Source of the DNA: Eucommia ulmoides
Taxonomy: Eukaryota; Streptophyta; Magnoliopsida; Garryales; Eucommiaceae
NCBI GenBank assembly: GCA_016647705.1
Contig: CM028338.1
Coordinates: 21,411,577-21,475,576 of the forward strand
DNA: 64,000 nt
Reading direction: 5' to 3'
Shown here one piece after another: positions 1-12,600 of the stretch; positions within the stretch are counted from its first letter, which is position 1, and each line of letters opens with the position of its first letter. Under the pieces are notes generated by a model that did no database searches, was not told the origin of the DNA, and saw only the letters and a list, made by a program, of their open reading frames with translations. The position numbers and the translations under genes are program-made.

Positions 1-239
1 GATCTCATTCCTTTTAATCATCATTATAAAGTAAGGCATTTTCAACTTAATATCCAAGGTTCTACAATAATATGACAGAATAAAAATAATATCAAAGACA
101 CATTTTATTAAATAATACTTGAGATTGTAATTTTGTGGAAAAAACCACTAAATGATATAAAACAGGATTGACTATACTAGTTATATCCAACAATCACCCA
201 CTAGCACTATAGCAAATCTATACAGTATCTAATACACCT

Positions 240-690
240 CTTTTCAAGATGTTGATCTAACTGTTGTGAAATTATTGCCTTAGTGAGTGGATCCGCTACT
301 TCTACTCTCTTAAGGTCAATATCATATCTTCCCACGATCTCTCGAATCAAATGGAAGCACCTCTCTATGTATTTGAATTTCTAATGAGATTTGAGTTCCT
401 TGCTTGAGTTATAGCTCCACTGTTGTCAAAATAAAAAGGTATCCACTGTTGAGTTCCTTGCGTGAGTTATAGCTCCTCAGCAGTAGAATCTGCAGTTGTA
501 ATTTTCTTACAACTCCTCCAGCTAAAAATCCCACCATTTATGATAAAGACATATCTTGAAGTTGACTTCCGCCATTCATATTGGATTGGAAATCCAAATC
601 AGTGTAACCATCAACCCTTAGTTCCCCTCATCCATAAACCAGAAATTTATCCTTAATCTTCTAAAGTACTTGATGATAAACTTTACGGCC
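240..690 (-). pseudogene. copia RNase H remnant
   Basis: Minus-strand frames give VYG..GELRVDGYTD, then the FHLIREIVGRYDIDL block and VADPLTKAI near 240-350, the end of copia RNase H. Several stops interrupt it. It lies directly before the polypurine tract at 193-201. Confidence 0.7.
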
Positions 691-1014
691 TTCTAGTGTC
701 CCAAAACCTAGATCTTCCTGACATATGTTGGTCAATCCCAATGGGACCGTTTCCTCAGGTGGATCTACAAGTATCCAAAATAAGTTAGTGTACATAGAGT
801 TCATTTAAGATGTCATTACTATTTACCACTTCTCTTTGTCGATGTCTAACATCACTCTTTGTAGTTATCAAGGTTGTCACCTTCCATTAGCAATAACTCC
901 TCTCTATTTTTATGTCCAAGATATTCCACATATCTATAAGAACGAACAGATGTTCTACTCAATCTACGAGAAGCTTGTATACTGGACGCATTTATCATTT
1001 TCGGTCCCTTATTG

Positions 1015-1455
1015 TTAGTTTCTTTGGCTTGCTTGGTATCCAACACCTTTGTCAATTCTATCTTTTGCCCAGTGTTGAATTCCTTGAAGAACAATTCCTC
1101 CAAAAACTCTGCCCTTTTGGCAACACATACGTTTTTCTTCTCTGGGGTGATAGAAGTAACATCCTATTCTTTTCTTAAGATACCACACAAACTTACAAAT
1201 GGGAATCCTAGATTCCAACTTGTCTGCTTCAACTCTTTTCACATGAGCTAGACAATTCCAAATCTTCACAGACTTAGGTTTCAGTTTTTGTCCATACCAC
1301 ATCTCATGTAGTGTAACCGGCACAGATTTAGCTGCAACCTTATTTAGTAAATGAATTGAGATCATTAAGGCATATCCCAAAAATAAAATGAGTAAATCAA
1401 TGCGATTCATCATCGATCTAACCATATCTAATAGAGTTCGATTTCTCCTTTCCAT
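1015..1455 (-). pseudogene. copia integrase remnant
   Basis: An open stretch of 146 codons begins ERRNRTLLDMVRSMM and continues with VPVTLHEMWYG and LESRIPICKF. These are the C-terminal half of the copia integrase core and the region behind it. It belongs to the minus-strand element covering 1-3685. Confidence 0.8.
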
Positions 1456-2117
1456 TACACCTTAATTGTGGCGTAGCGGGAGTACACTTTCATGGATAAG
1501 TATTCTACGCCCCGATTTGATCGAAGTGCCTTAATACTTTTCCCTATTTGTTTCTCCACTTTAATTCTGAATTCTTTGAACATTTCAAAGGAATCAGACT
1601 TACGTTTCATAAGATACAGAAATCCAAGCCTAGAATGATCATCAATAGAGGTAATGAACCATAAAAATCCACCTCAAGCTATAAAGCTCATGAGTCCACA
1701 CAAATCAGTAAGTAACAGACTCAATATGTCAATAGCCATTTCCCAATGTCCAACAAAGGACAACTTAGTTATCTTACACATTAGACAAAATTAACAAGTT
1801 GGCAAGCACTCCAAGCCCAATCGGCCCAAAATTCCATCTTTGACCATATTGTTAATCCTTCTCTCACTTATATGACCTAGTTTGAGAGGGCACAAGTAGG
1901 TTAAATGTTCATCTCTTAATCTCTTCTTTGTTATACTTTCATTTGCTATGTTGTTTATTACACCGGAAGCTTTTTTAAAGAATAGAGATTGTTAAAACAC
2001 ATACCCACACCAATCGATTCAGAATTGTAATGAACTCCACAAGTATTATTTTCAACTAAATAATCATCCTTTATTAAACAAAAAATACAAATAATGTTTC
2101 TAAAAACAATAGGCATA

Positions 2118-2145
2118 AATCAACAACTAAGCCTTTGTCCCACTT
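2118..2145 (-). repeat. Orphan RTE-LINE tail sequence
   Basis: About 28 bp here are identical to the 3' tail of the RTE LINE at 13560-14062 (CAACAACTAAGCCTTTGTCC plus the next bases). No further LINE homology surrounds it. It may be a very short 5'-truncated insertion. Confidence 0.45.
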
Positions 2146-2350
2146 AAGGCATATACATAATCTCTTAAATCAACAATAAGCAAAAATAATCTCTTAAATT
2201 TAAACAATGTGACAACGACAACTTTAAGCAAGAGTATCCCACGGCTAATACAGCAACTCTTATGCTCTACTTTCCACTCATAGTGAGATATCTCACTTAC
2301 TCAACCTTCCGCTTCCCTTTAGACCCTGCATACTATTATACACATATGAA

Positions 2351-3170
2351 CTAGCACCAGTCCAAAAACCAATATCTGAAACAAAACAAGTTGTCCAACA
2401 ACATGTAACAACAAGCAAATCTGACATACTTTCCGAAGGTTTGTCCATGGAACCTAAAAATTGAGGACAGGTCCTCTTTCAATGCCTTTGTTGACCAAAG
2501 CGAAGCACTTCCCCTTCTCGAATGTCTTTCTTTCTTTGGCTTGTTCTTCGCTTTCAAAGAAGAGCTAGGTTTATTCTTCTTCTTCTTCTTCTTCTTCCCT
2601 TTGAGATCGAAGGCCCGTTCACCATGAGCAGCCAACCCTTAGACTTTTTTAAGGTTCCCTTAGCGGTCCCCAAAATGTTAAAAAGTCCTGGAAGAGTCCC
2701 TTCTAGTCTGTTCATGTTGAAGTTCACAATGAACTGATCGAACGAGTGAGCTAGCAACTACAAGATTATATCTACAGCCAAGTTGTGGTCCAAAGTTGAT
2801 TCCAACCTTTCCAGTTCCTTAACCTAGCTGATCAACTTACGAACATGGTCCCTAACCAATGATCATGTCGGCATCTCGGCCCTGAAAAGCTCCTTCGAGA
2901 CATTATGCCTACCCGTACGACTATGCTCGCCAAAGAGAAATCCCAAGCGCTGCACAATCATATATGAGGCTTGAAAACCCTCTGCATTGTTCCTGGAACT
3001 CATTACTCATCGATGCTAGCATGTAGCACCGAGTCTACTTGTCATCGTCTATCCAATTCTGGATAGTGACTCATTCCTCATCAGTGTTGACATCATATAC
3101 CGCAAGAACTTGACCATACCAAACATAGTCCAACTTATTGGATGATAAAACAAGTTTATAAATTCTTAGC
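2351..3170 (-). pseudogene. copia gag remnant (UBN2-type)
   Basis: The stretch 2757-2554 encodes FDQFIVNFNMNRLEGTLP followed by a KKSKGW block, typical of the capsid domain of plant copia gag. The flanking frames continue the match up to about 3170. A CTT trinucleotide run near 2575-2597 (GAA/AAG on the coding strand) makes a lysine- or arginine-rich tract depending on frame. Stops and frameshifts break the frame. Confidence 0.7.
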
Positions 3171-3685
3171 CAATTCGAGAAGTTGGGTCCGATTAAAGGT
3201 ATTTTTTTTCAAGAACAATGCAATGATTTCGAAATTATGATATCTTCAAAAATTGAAAATAAAGTAAAAAAAAAAACTAGTCCAATCATATGTTTATCGA
3301 TTGATATTATCATCACTTCTGACACCAATTGGAATCTCATACAAATTGTTACACTATCCTACCCAAAGTCTTTATCGAATTACATTAAATCTAATCACAT
3401 AGGACACGTCCCTCTTTACTGAGAGCGATAGAATAGTCACATATATGTTTCACTAACCTAATGAATACTTTTGAAGTTTCATGGCTAGAAGACAACACTT
3501 ACTATTATCAAAGTAAAACTATCATGTGGAATATCTAAGATGATCACGTTCAAGGCCCTTACTACAAAGGAGTAAGTCTCTTTGTGGTTGCTCTAGTGTC
3601 TCACACTAACGGCTATGAGACATACCACTCTCAAATATTAAACACCCCACAACCTAGTCTCAATTGTTAAGGACTTGTTTTAACA

Positions 3686-4465
3686 ATTCAAACTGACTAG
3701 GAACAAACGTTTAGGTCGAAAGTTGTATTACTTGACAATTACTCAACCCGACATTGCATTTGTTGCGTGTTATCAGTCAATTCTTAGATCGTCCACAGAC
3801 CAATCATTACGAAGTTGTTGTTCGCATTCTCGAATAGTTGAAAAGTGCACCTAGTTGTGGTCTATTGTATCAAAGTCGAGGCCATACTCTCATAGAATGA
3901 TATACCGATGCCAATTGGATTGGGTCTCCATCATATAGAAAATCCACTACCAGTTACTATGTATTTGTTGAAGGTGATTTGGTGTCTTTAAAACCCAAGA
4001 AACAAACAGTAGTTGCTCAGTTAAGTGTAGAATCTGAGTATAGGGTCATGAGAAATACTACATGTGAGTTGATCTAGTTAAAGCACCTGCTAGAGGAACT
4101 TGACTTTGAGCATTCTCGTCCTATAAACTTAGTGTGTGATAATCAATCAGCTCCTCATATTGTTTCTAATCCAATACTTCATGAAAGGACAAAGCATTTT
4201 AAAGTCGATTGTCACTTTATCTAAGAGAAGTTACAGAATTTGATTGACACGTCACACGCGAATTTAGTTGACAAATTAGCTGATTTGTACACCAAACCAT
4301 TAGGGGGTTAAAGTATAAAATATATTTGTAACAAGTTAGGAGCATACATTATATGCTCCAACTTGACGGGGAATGTCGAAAGGTATCTTAATCATTCACT
4401 ATTATTTAGGGTTTCTTGTATTGTTCCCCCCAGTCTCATTGTTCTTATTCTCTTTTACTTCAACA
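3686..4465 (+). mobile_element. 3' end of a second copia element, plus strand
   Basis: The segment enters at the end of the RT domain (YLTITQPDIAFV) and runs through RNase H with several frameshifts to the conserved GAY end. A purine-rich tract (GACGGGGAA) follows, then an LTR from 4374 (TGTCGAAAGG) to about 4465 (TTCAACA). Both the 3' coding end and the LTR resemble the copia element at 15711-19348, so they are probably the same family. The left part of this element is absent, probably because the minus-strand copia interrupts it. Confidence 0.7.
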
Positions 4466-4559
4466 TATGCATTTGTTTGTCAAGTTTAATCATCACATTT
4501 CCCCCATTAGCGCTTTTATTGATATGGGTCACCATTTCTGAGCCAAGAGTATATTATCA

Positions 4560-4890
4560 GTGATATTTCTTCCTTGGCCAAAAGCTCCTTGCTCGAGGGA
4601 ATGATCTTGGGCACCACCTTGGACAACATGTAGGTCACAACTTAGTCATGATCTTATTAGTGAAGTTGCAAAGACTTATTTGAAGCTATCCTGGGAATCA
4701 AAGCAATTAATGTGCTAGTGCAACTAGTACTCAAAGCTCCTCATCCATAGAAATCAGACACAACATTAAAGACGTCTGCACTAATAATATCCCAACAGAT
4801 TGTAAAGAACTTCCAAGAGAAGCCATCTGGACCTGCTGAACTTTCTACACTCATCTCCCACGCTACTTGCTAGACTTCGGATAAATGTGG
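4560..4890 (-). pseudogene. L1-type LINE reverse-transcriptase remnant
   Basis: The minus strand encodes SSAGPDGFSWKFFTICWDII, the N-terminal block of plant LINE RT, followed by a broken block ending SLIIYSW / ITDNILLAQ (the usual ISDNILLA motif). Frames change several times. No endonuclease or tail is adjacent. Confidence 0.65.
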
Positions 4891-6325
4891 CATAGCCATG
4901 AGCAAGGCATTGTTTTCAGCATATATAATATATTCATGTTGCACAGGGTTTTTTCTAGGCAAGCCCAACAGCGGAGTGGAGTAGAAATGCTTTTGGGCTA
5001 TGGATGGGCAAATGCTTTTGGGCTATGGATGGGCAAAATGCTCCTTACGCGTAAGCACCAACCTTTTGGCCGAAGTCCTGGGTGTAAAAATTGGGAGAAG
5101 CTCAAGGCTCTTGGAGCGTAAGTCCAATGGGCTTTTTCATTTTTTATATTTCAGTAAATCAAATGTTAATTAAAATTAAATTATTTTACATTTTTACCTA
5201 AGGTTGGAATTTAAAATAACTCAAGTTACCATCGGAATGCTAACCCTAAAATATAGTCAAATGTCTTCATCTCCCTCATCTTCCAATTGGATAATTAGAT
5301 AGATATCTCTAGTGAGAATTGAACTTGCATCTTTACTTATTTACACTCCATTATCCTATAAAGTTTTCATTGTTTTACTTTGTTAGTAGTTTAGCATAAA
5401 TTTTTTACATATGTTGTCCGGTGTTTTTTTTACTTATCTTTGTCATACTTGTAGGTCTTTTTTAATTATTATATATTTTAAAATATTAAAAATCATATTT
5501 CACGGAGTTCAAGCCCCACGCCTCAGAGCTTACACCCTCCCGAAGACAGATTAAAATACCTCCCCTCGTGCTCGGCGCATCGCGAAAACCCTTCATGTTC
5601 TCCAGACAAAATAAATTATACATATATATAGTCACATGTGACGTAAGGAATGGTCTAAATTTGGCAACACTTTTATCCCCGGATAGGTCGGGGAAGGTAT
5701 AATGTCAAACTTGAAGTTGTCAATTATATACTTTATGAAGATGGCAAACCCATTCGGGGAATTTCTGACACAAGTATTCAATTAGTTCGAACTTGTTTTT
5801 GTATGTGTGAGTATGTGTGCGTGTGTGTACTATAGAGTTCATTCAGTGCATCATGACATGATTCTAAAGTAGATTACTCGCTTCATTTTGGCAAACCTCA
5901 CAGCCATCCAGTTGCACTAGACTTCAACTAGCCCCCCCCCATCAGTGGTCACACCAATCGAGGTGCACAATGAATGGACAGGTACAAAAAAAAAAAAAAA
6001 AAAAGCATCGAAAGTCAAATGAACCATCATCCTCAAACTCAGCCTAAGGCTCTTATGCCTGGCAGTCCAAGCATTTGCATTAACAATTATAATAAGTAGC
6101 AGTTCCCCTTGCCTGGTTATAGCCAACAAATTTAGTATGGCTTCCCTTCTAACAGCAGAAATCCCCAGTTCGTTCAAAATTTACACTACCTTAAATCACC
6201 ATCAGAGGCCTCAAAATTACAAATCGCGATTGAATGAAATAGTGGAACCACATTTCTTTTACACCATATATTTTAACACATCACAATTCACAACTCATAA
6301 AAAAGATTAAATATGAGGTGCATAC
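4891..6325. other. Downstream of RAD5A exon 18: no gene seen
   Basis: The stretch holds AT-rich repetitive DNA, a poly-A run near 5984-6004 and short GT-rich tracts near 5805-5830. No reading frame shows similarity to RAD5A or to a retroelement. If the RAD5A 3' exon is further left, this is part of intron 18. The blocks near 5100-5130 and 5510-5550 look like ends of a non-autonomous repeat, but I could not define termini. Confidence 0.5.
4986..5035 (+). repeat. 25-bp tandem duplication
   Basis: A 25-bp unit beginning AATGCTTTTGGGCTATGG is repeated twice head to tail. It is a local replication-slippage product with no visible function. Confidence 0.8.
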
Positions 6326-6609
6326 CATTACAAAGGCATTAGATGCTGCTGTCAAGTTTATTCCAACTCCACCAGCCTTCAATGACATTAGTAATACCTG
6401 CATAGCAACCAAGTTCAAACATCTAATAAAATACTCGTCCAATTCGACTCTTATTCCTAGTGGAAAAAAAAAAAAAGAGAGAGAGAAAAGTAAAGGTAGT
6501 GCCGAGTGGACAAACCAGAGTGTTGCTTTCTTCCGAAAACTGCTTTATTACTTTTTCACGCTGTTGCTGGTTCAGGGTCCCATCCAGCCGAACAAATGAA
6601 ATGTTATTC
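6326..6609 (-). other. RAD5A: RAD5A exons 17 and 18: last visible coding exons
   Basis: Exon 17 (6516-6609) carries motif IV ([14 protein letters not shown]). Exon 18 (6326-6397) carries motif V ([17 protein letters not shown]). Both have good splice sites and the phase is kept, and exon 18 ends with an intact GT donor. The expected next exon would begin with the DPWWNP block and contain the arginine-finger motif VI. I searched 1-6325 on this strand by eye and did not find it. Confidence 0.88.
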
Positions 6610-9600
6610 CTAGAGGAAAATGAAAGCCCCGAAAAAACAATAGTCACATCACACCCTCAAAGCTCCAAGTACATGACTCGGTCAAAAAATAGGATAAAGG
6701 CCCAAAAGTTTCAACATTATAGGTGTCAAATGGCCAACTTTGAACCAGATATCCTCCTCGCATGTGATGGTCTAAGTCCATTACACTTAGTCAGCCAAAT
6801 ACGCCTCAAATAAATGCACATAGGGTTTGCAAAACAACCCAATCAACCCCAAAATATATGTTAACACACACGAACATTACCTTATTTACTCACCTAATGA
6901 ACAAGGAACATACGACATTCCAGCAAACCGTTGCAGGAACATACCTCTTTGTGAACCATGGCCTATAAAGCACCAACACTGACAAGCAACACCGATACGA
7001 CACAACGGTGACGAGACAGACAAGGCAAAATGAAAATTCCTTAAAAATTCCAACACAATTCGCTTAAATTATTAAATTATGACATGCATGGTGTACGATT
7101 AAAATTTTCACTCCATTTTTTAGTCAAAAGTAATAGCAAGTGCATTCCACTCGGTCATTTAACCATACTTTGTTCAACGCTATCACCAATAGAGTACACA
7201 ATTAAAAATAATCACACAAACATCCACGCACAATCATTACATGATTTTTCTTACAGCATTAATTTTATACTGTTAGGGCTTCAAACTATGATTATCAAAT
7301 GATAAAACTACCATTTGAAGGAAAATAAATTGTATGAAGAAGGGTCCACAGGTGTCATACTCGCAAGAAGGGTGTGTCCTATACGCGTTGGGATCAGAAA
7401 ATTTTCAAAAAATAGTTTGACATTCCTCGTCATGTGTTAGACACATATCAGGAGAGTGTCGATGTTGGGTTCCAGTCAGACACAGTCAAGCAGCACCAGA
7501 GGAATGTCAGTTATTTGAAGGAAGAAGATGGCACTTCACGACCCCAAGTACATTGAAAACTCTTCCAATCCAAGCCCAACGGTGACCCGACAAAATTACG
7601 GCCCTCAATCTCTGCAAAAACCTTCCAAAAAGGGCCTAAAAACTGCCACCATATGCCTTGCGCCAGATTTGGAGCATGGCTAGCACATGCTTCAAGATAT
7701 TTGCCTTGCCAAGCTCACGACTTTGCACGTTTCCGTTGCGTTTTGCCCATTTCCATTCCATATGTTGCCCGCCAAAGCTTGTTATGCCGCCCACATGACC
7801 AAGAGCAGCCCATGTCATTCTTCATGTGTTATTCTCCTTTTCTTGATCTCATGCCAAGGTTGTTAACGGTATCATGCCTCGCTAATGGCCATTGTTCCAA
7901 GCGCTTGCCCAACTTCACTTGATCACCATTTGCCCTACCTTTTTGTGCACGAAGACCTCGTGAGACAACAAGAATCAGCTATTACCTTCGAGAGTCAAGA
8001 GTCCCTTAAAATAGAGTTTTTCCCAGGTGCTGTCAAGTATTCCTTATAATTCGTACAATCCCTCATCCAATGAGGATTGTCCCAAATAAAGCCGCCTCAG
8101 CTCTTGCCCGCAACAGTCTTAGGTTGTTCTTGTGCCGAAGATAATCATGAACCTAGGCCTTTGAGCTGTGTAGTTCTATTCTTTAATTTCTCCAACAAAC
8201 TCTTATTTCCCTTTCTTTTCATCTACGGCCTTTTGGTCAGAACCAGAACTCCTCTTTGCCACATTGTAATCAACAAGGTCATTTGCCACCCAGGGAAATT
8301 TGCAAGTCACGCACACCCTGCCTAAGCATTTGCCGGCCAAAACTCTACAAAAAAAGCCAAACAATTGTTGCAATGTGCCTTGCACCAGATATGGAACATG
8401 TCTGGCACGTGCTTACTTTGTCTAGCCCAACTTAAGAGTTCGCCAATCCGCTGCCATCCAAACGCATGTTGTGCCGCCACATAACCGAGAACATCCCATG
8501 TTTCCTTGACCTTGTCTCAATGTCTTTACCGAAATCATCATCATCATCGTTCCTAGCATTGCTTCAAAGACTCTACCAACTCTACTTGATCAAGCTTTAA
8601 GCCTTGCACCGAAGGCTCCCAACGCTTACCTCCAGTGCCAAACATTGCTCTTGTGTGGTAAGACCTCGTGTCATGACAAGGTTCAGCTACCACCTTTAAG
8701 GGTCAAGTTTCATTATAATACTTCATGGAGTTTTCCCATGTGACAGGATGACAACAATAGACCACTTATGCTTGACGAGCCATATTGGCATCAACAACTC
8801 GTTATCGACACCATTGTCTTAGCTAAAAACCAATGTTCCAATCAAATCCCTATGGCCTTGCACTGGGCAACTTTTTGCTGATGGTCACTACCTGTGCCAA
8901 AAGCATGTCCCCTATTGTAAAAAAAAATAAAATCTTTGTATATGCTTCGATTATACACGTACAAAAGTAGAATAGGGAATTTAGATCCTAAATTATACCC
9001 TACAATTAATATGATTAATTGTAAATTAATTCTAATTTATTTACAAATATTGAGAGCTAAAATCATGGTAGTCTAATATTCCTCCACAAAATCGACTGTC
9101 AGGAAAGACGAGGTTCGACTTTACAAGACAGATCAAATTGGACCTGATGTGTGCCATGCCAATAAGATTGCACTCCCGTATTAAGTGATAATCCAGTTCA
9201 ATGTATTTAGTATGTGAGTGGAACATAGAACTTGAAGCCATGTAAGTTGTGTTGAGATTATCACATAGTATAGTGATAGGCTTGGAGATGAAAAACTAAA
9301 AGTCTTGTAGTAGATGAAGTACGCACGAGGATTCAACACAGACAAGCAAGATCGATACTCGGCTTTGATGCTTGAGCAAGAGCCATGGTTTGTTTCTTAG
9401 TGGTCAAAGAGATCATATTGGAACCCAAGAAAACACAATAAACAGTGGAAGAGCGATGAGAATTAGGGTAACCAGCCCAAACACCATTATAATAAGTCTT
9501 GAGGTCAAGCGGCTAGCATTGCGTTGGAAAAGAAGACCAAAGTGTAGAGTCCCTTTTAAGTAATGAAATATCCGTATAGCTCTTATAAGGTGAGGCGACC

Positions 9601-12600
9601 AAGGTTCACTCATAAACTAAGCAACATGATGAACAACATAGGCAATGTTTGATCTGCTAAAAGTAGGGTAATGCAAGTAGCCAACCAGCTAGAGATACAC
9701 AATGACATCCGATAGGAGATCCCCGTTGTGCGATGAAAACTAAGTTTTGAGCATATATTGGCGTATTGCACGGTTTGCAGTTTGTTATACAGATGTGTGT
9801 AAGAAGAAGATCAACAGTACTTGAACCAGGAGACGTAAATCAGCAAGGGAGGGAGCTATCTCAAGACCCAGAAAAAATAGGACAAATAGCCAAGGTTTCT
9901 AAGCTCAAACTCCATGCCAAGAAAGGTGATAAAGGATGAAACTTGAGACAGTTGATTGTAGTGAAGATAACGTCATCAACACATAAGAGAAAAGGCATCA
10001 ATGCAAATCTAGAGCAATAAATAAAAAGAGAATGATCAGCATGAAAGTGAGTGAAACCGTATTGTAAGAGGATGTCCAAGCTCGAGGCACTTGCTTAAGG
10101 TTATAAATAGCCTTCTAAAGATGACAGGCATTATGAGGATGAACAGGATCAGTGAATCCAAGGGGTTGAGTCATATAAACACTTTCATCCAAAATGTCGT
10201 GAAGAAATGCATTATTTACATCAAGATACGGCATAATCCACCCAAAGGGAGCAACAAGATTGAGTACAGTACGAACAATAGTTGTGGTTGAATAAATGCA
10301 TCATTCACTTTGAAGGAAAATGTACTATTAGTTGCTTTCAATTAGAATATTAATTTTCCATCATTAATCTTACTATACTATACCAATATTTTTTTAATAT
10401 AAAATAATGTAAAAAATATCCCTCATTAACTATAAATCTTGGATCTGCCTGTGTAGAAGTAGGGCCAAGAATACCAAGGGGATTAGGGTGGTTCTTAGGA
10501 GAGGTGGTACTGTAGCCGGTGGAGCCACTAGCAAAATATAGACATGATGTTGAAGGGGGCACGGCAGATAGAAAAAAGGAAAGGTTTGTGAAAAATTTAG
10601 GGAGCAAATAGTGATTGGAATAAAGATGTGGAGGTTGATCAGTAATTTTCAGAGAAGATTGGACTATTCTAGAAATTTCAGAAATGTTTGGGGCTGCTTC
10701 TGTATGATCAACCGAAGTGCATAGCCCTTTGAACATGACATCCACCCAGGCAAAACAGTCTGCCAAAGTCTCCAGTTTTTTCAGTCATCAAAGCCTTTGT
10801 CTTCTTTTGACATTGTCGTGATGTCGCAGGTTCACACTTGCCCAAAAGAACAACTTCCTAATGACACGGCCTTGACTTTTGTCTACAAGATCATGTCCCA
10901 TTCATGACCAAACAGAAACTAATTCACGAATGTTATTCATCACATTGGTTGATTCTGCTTCAGCCCGTTTCCACTCGTAGAAACTCTATTCCATAGAACC
11001 GCTTCCATGAAAGGACAAATCACACTCAAGCCCTTGTCTTTTGCTTCACCAGAGCTCCAAAAATTTTGGGAACATCGATCACCGGCCACCAATCTGATGA
11101 GTTTTCACCACAAATCATGAGCTTGTTCCCACAGAATCCCATGCCCAAATCAGCTACATCACTTGGGCAATTTCAGACTGCATTCGGTCTGAGTGCGGCT
11201 CACCAGCGCACCATGCCTCAGATTATGAATCTTTGCCCTCAAATTTTCATTTGAATCAGTGCTGACAGTTTTTTTTCCAGACAGTCCATCCAACAAAGAC
11301 CATCACAGATGAAGCAACCTCATCTCCTATCAGCAGTCACTTTTGAATATGACCATCTAGTCCGCACTGATACTCTTGTTCAACAGATTGTAATCAACAA
11401 GGTCATTCGCAGTTTTCTAGTCAAGCACACCATGCCTTCGTTGTTCTGTTAGCAAGCCAGAAGTAAAATTGAACAATTTGTCCTCAAACTTATCCTTTAC
11501 ATCCAACATCAAGCAATTGAACTCCTTGACATACACAACCAGACAGACCCCATCTGATTGAATCTCCGTAGCTGATAACCCACCCAACATGTTTTTTGGT
11601 GGGAATTGCTCCCTCAACTCCAAATCTACAGTACCTCTTATCTCCGGCCGCACCACCTCCTCTTCCTGTGTTAACCACCACAACTTACCATCCCCAATCA
11701 TGTACATGCACAACATAGAAACACGTTCATCTTCAGGGAATGAGCCATTTGAAAATATTGCTCGATATCCCACAAAAATACCAGAAAATGACATGGGTTC
11801 CAGCACCATCAACCTTGCTGGACGAATCTAAAGTCTAAACGTTCCCTGACCAATGACAGCCTTCTTCACCAAGGTAGATATTTCACAACCCTTTGAGGTA
11901 ACATTAACAAGCGATCATGTCTTCCATTATTGACTCAATCATCACGGTATTGTCACCACAATATTCTCCAAATGAAATCCTCATATTTTTAATTTATGGC
12001 CGGATCTCCATGTTCTGGAAAAAAATGGCCACTTCTCAACCAATTGTCAGAGCGAAAAGGTAGTCCTCCAACACCTTCAAGCATTCGCCCACATTCGGTG
12101 CAGAGGCTAGTGTAGCCCTACTCTTGTACCCACTATCACGAGGTCAACTTCGAATTGAGAAATTTTTGTATGTGATGGGCTAAGGGTCGGTATTCCTAGT
12201 TTGCCAAATCCACCCCAAACACATGTCCACGGTGTTTGCACTGCACCCTAACACACCGGGAAACTTACGTTTAACACAAACAAATATTACATGCAAAGCG
12301 CAACCTCATATTCACTCCACAAACAAGAAACATACAATTAGATTCTGGCTAAAGGTTACAGGAATAGAACTCTCTCTGTTGAACCATTATACAAATGAAA
12401 TCAAATGAAGAAGATGACACTTGGTGCCAAATGCGAGGGAACTCATCCAACCCAAGCCCAACAGGTGTCCTGACCATTCCCACCCCCATCACTACAAAAA
12501 AACTGCCCACAATTCCCGCCATGTGCCTTGCACACGTGTGGCACATGCGCCCAGACCTTTGTCTTGCCCAAGTTAAGACTTTGCATGTTTCCGTTGCATT

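Larger units (their letters stand above)
1..3685 (-). mobile_element. Decayed Ty1/copia element, RT domain deleted, left LTR runs off the window
   Basis: Read on the minus strand, the order is: LTR-like sequence (about 3334-3685), a primer-binding-like site (TTGGTGTCAGAAG near 3321-3335), gag (about 3170-2351), integrase core (1455-1015), linker (about 1103-852), RNase H (about 690-240), a polypurine tract (GTGGGTGAT at 193-201) and the start of the 3' LTR (192 to beyond 1). The RT domain is absent between the linker and RNase H. The right LTR does not match the visible part of the left LTR, so it is probably truncated or composite. Many stops and frameshifts make the element non-coding. Confidence 0.75.

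Noticed and set aside
5917-6177. 86-codon minus-strand open stretch downstream of RAD5A exon 18, considered as the missing last exon
   Set aside because: It has no motif VI or DPWWNP block, and contains a poly-Phe run from a poly-A tract.
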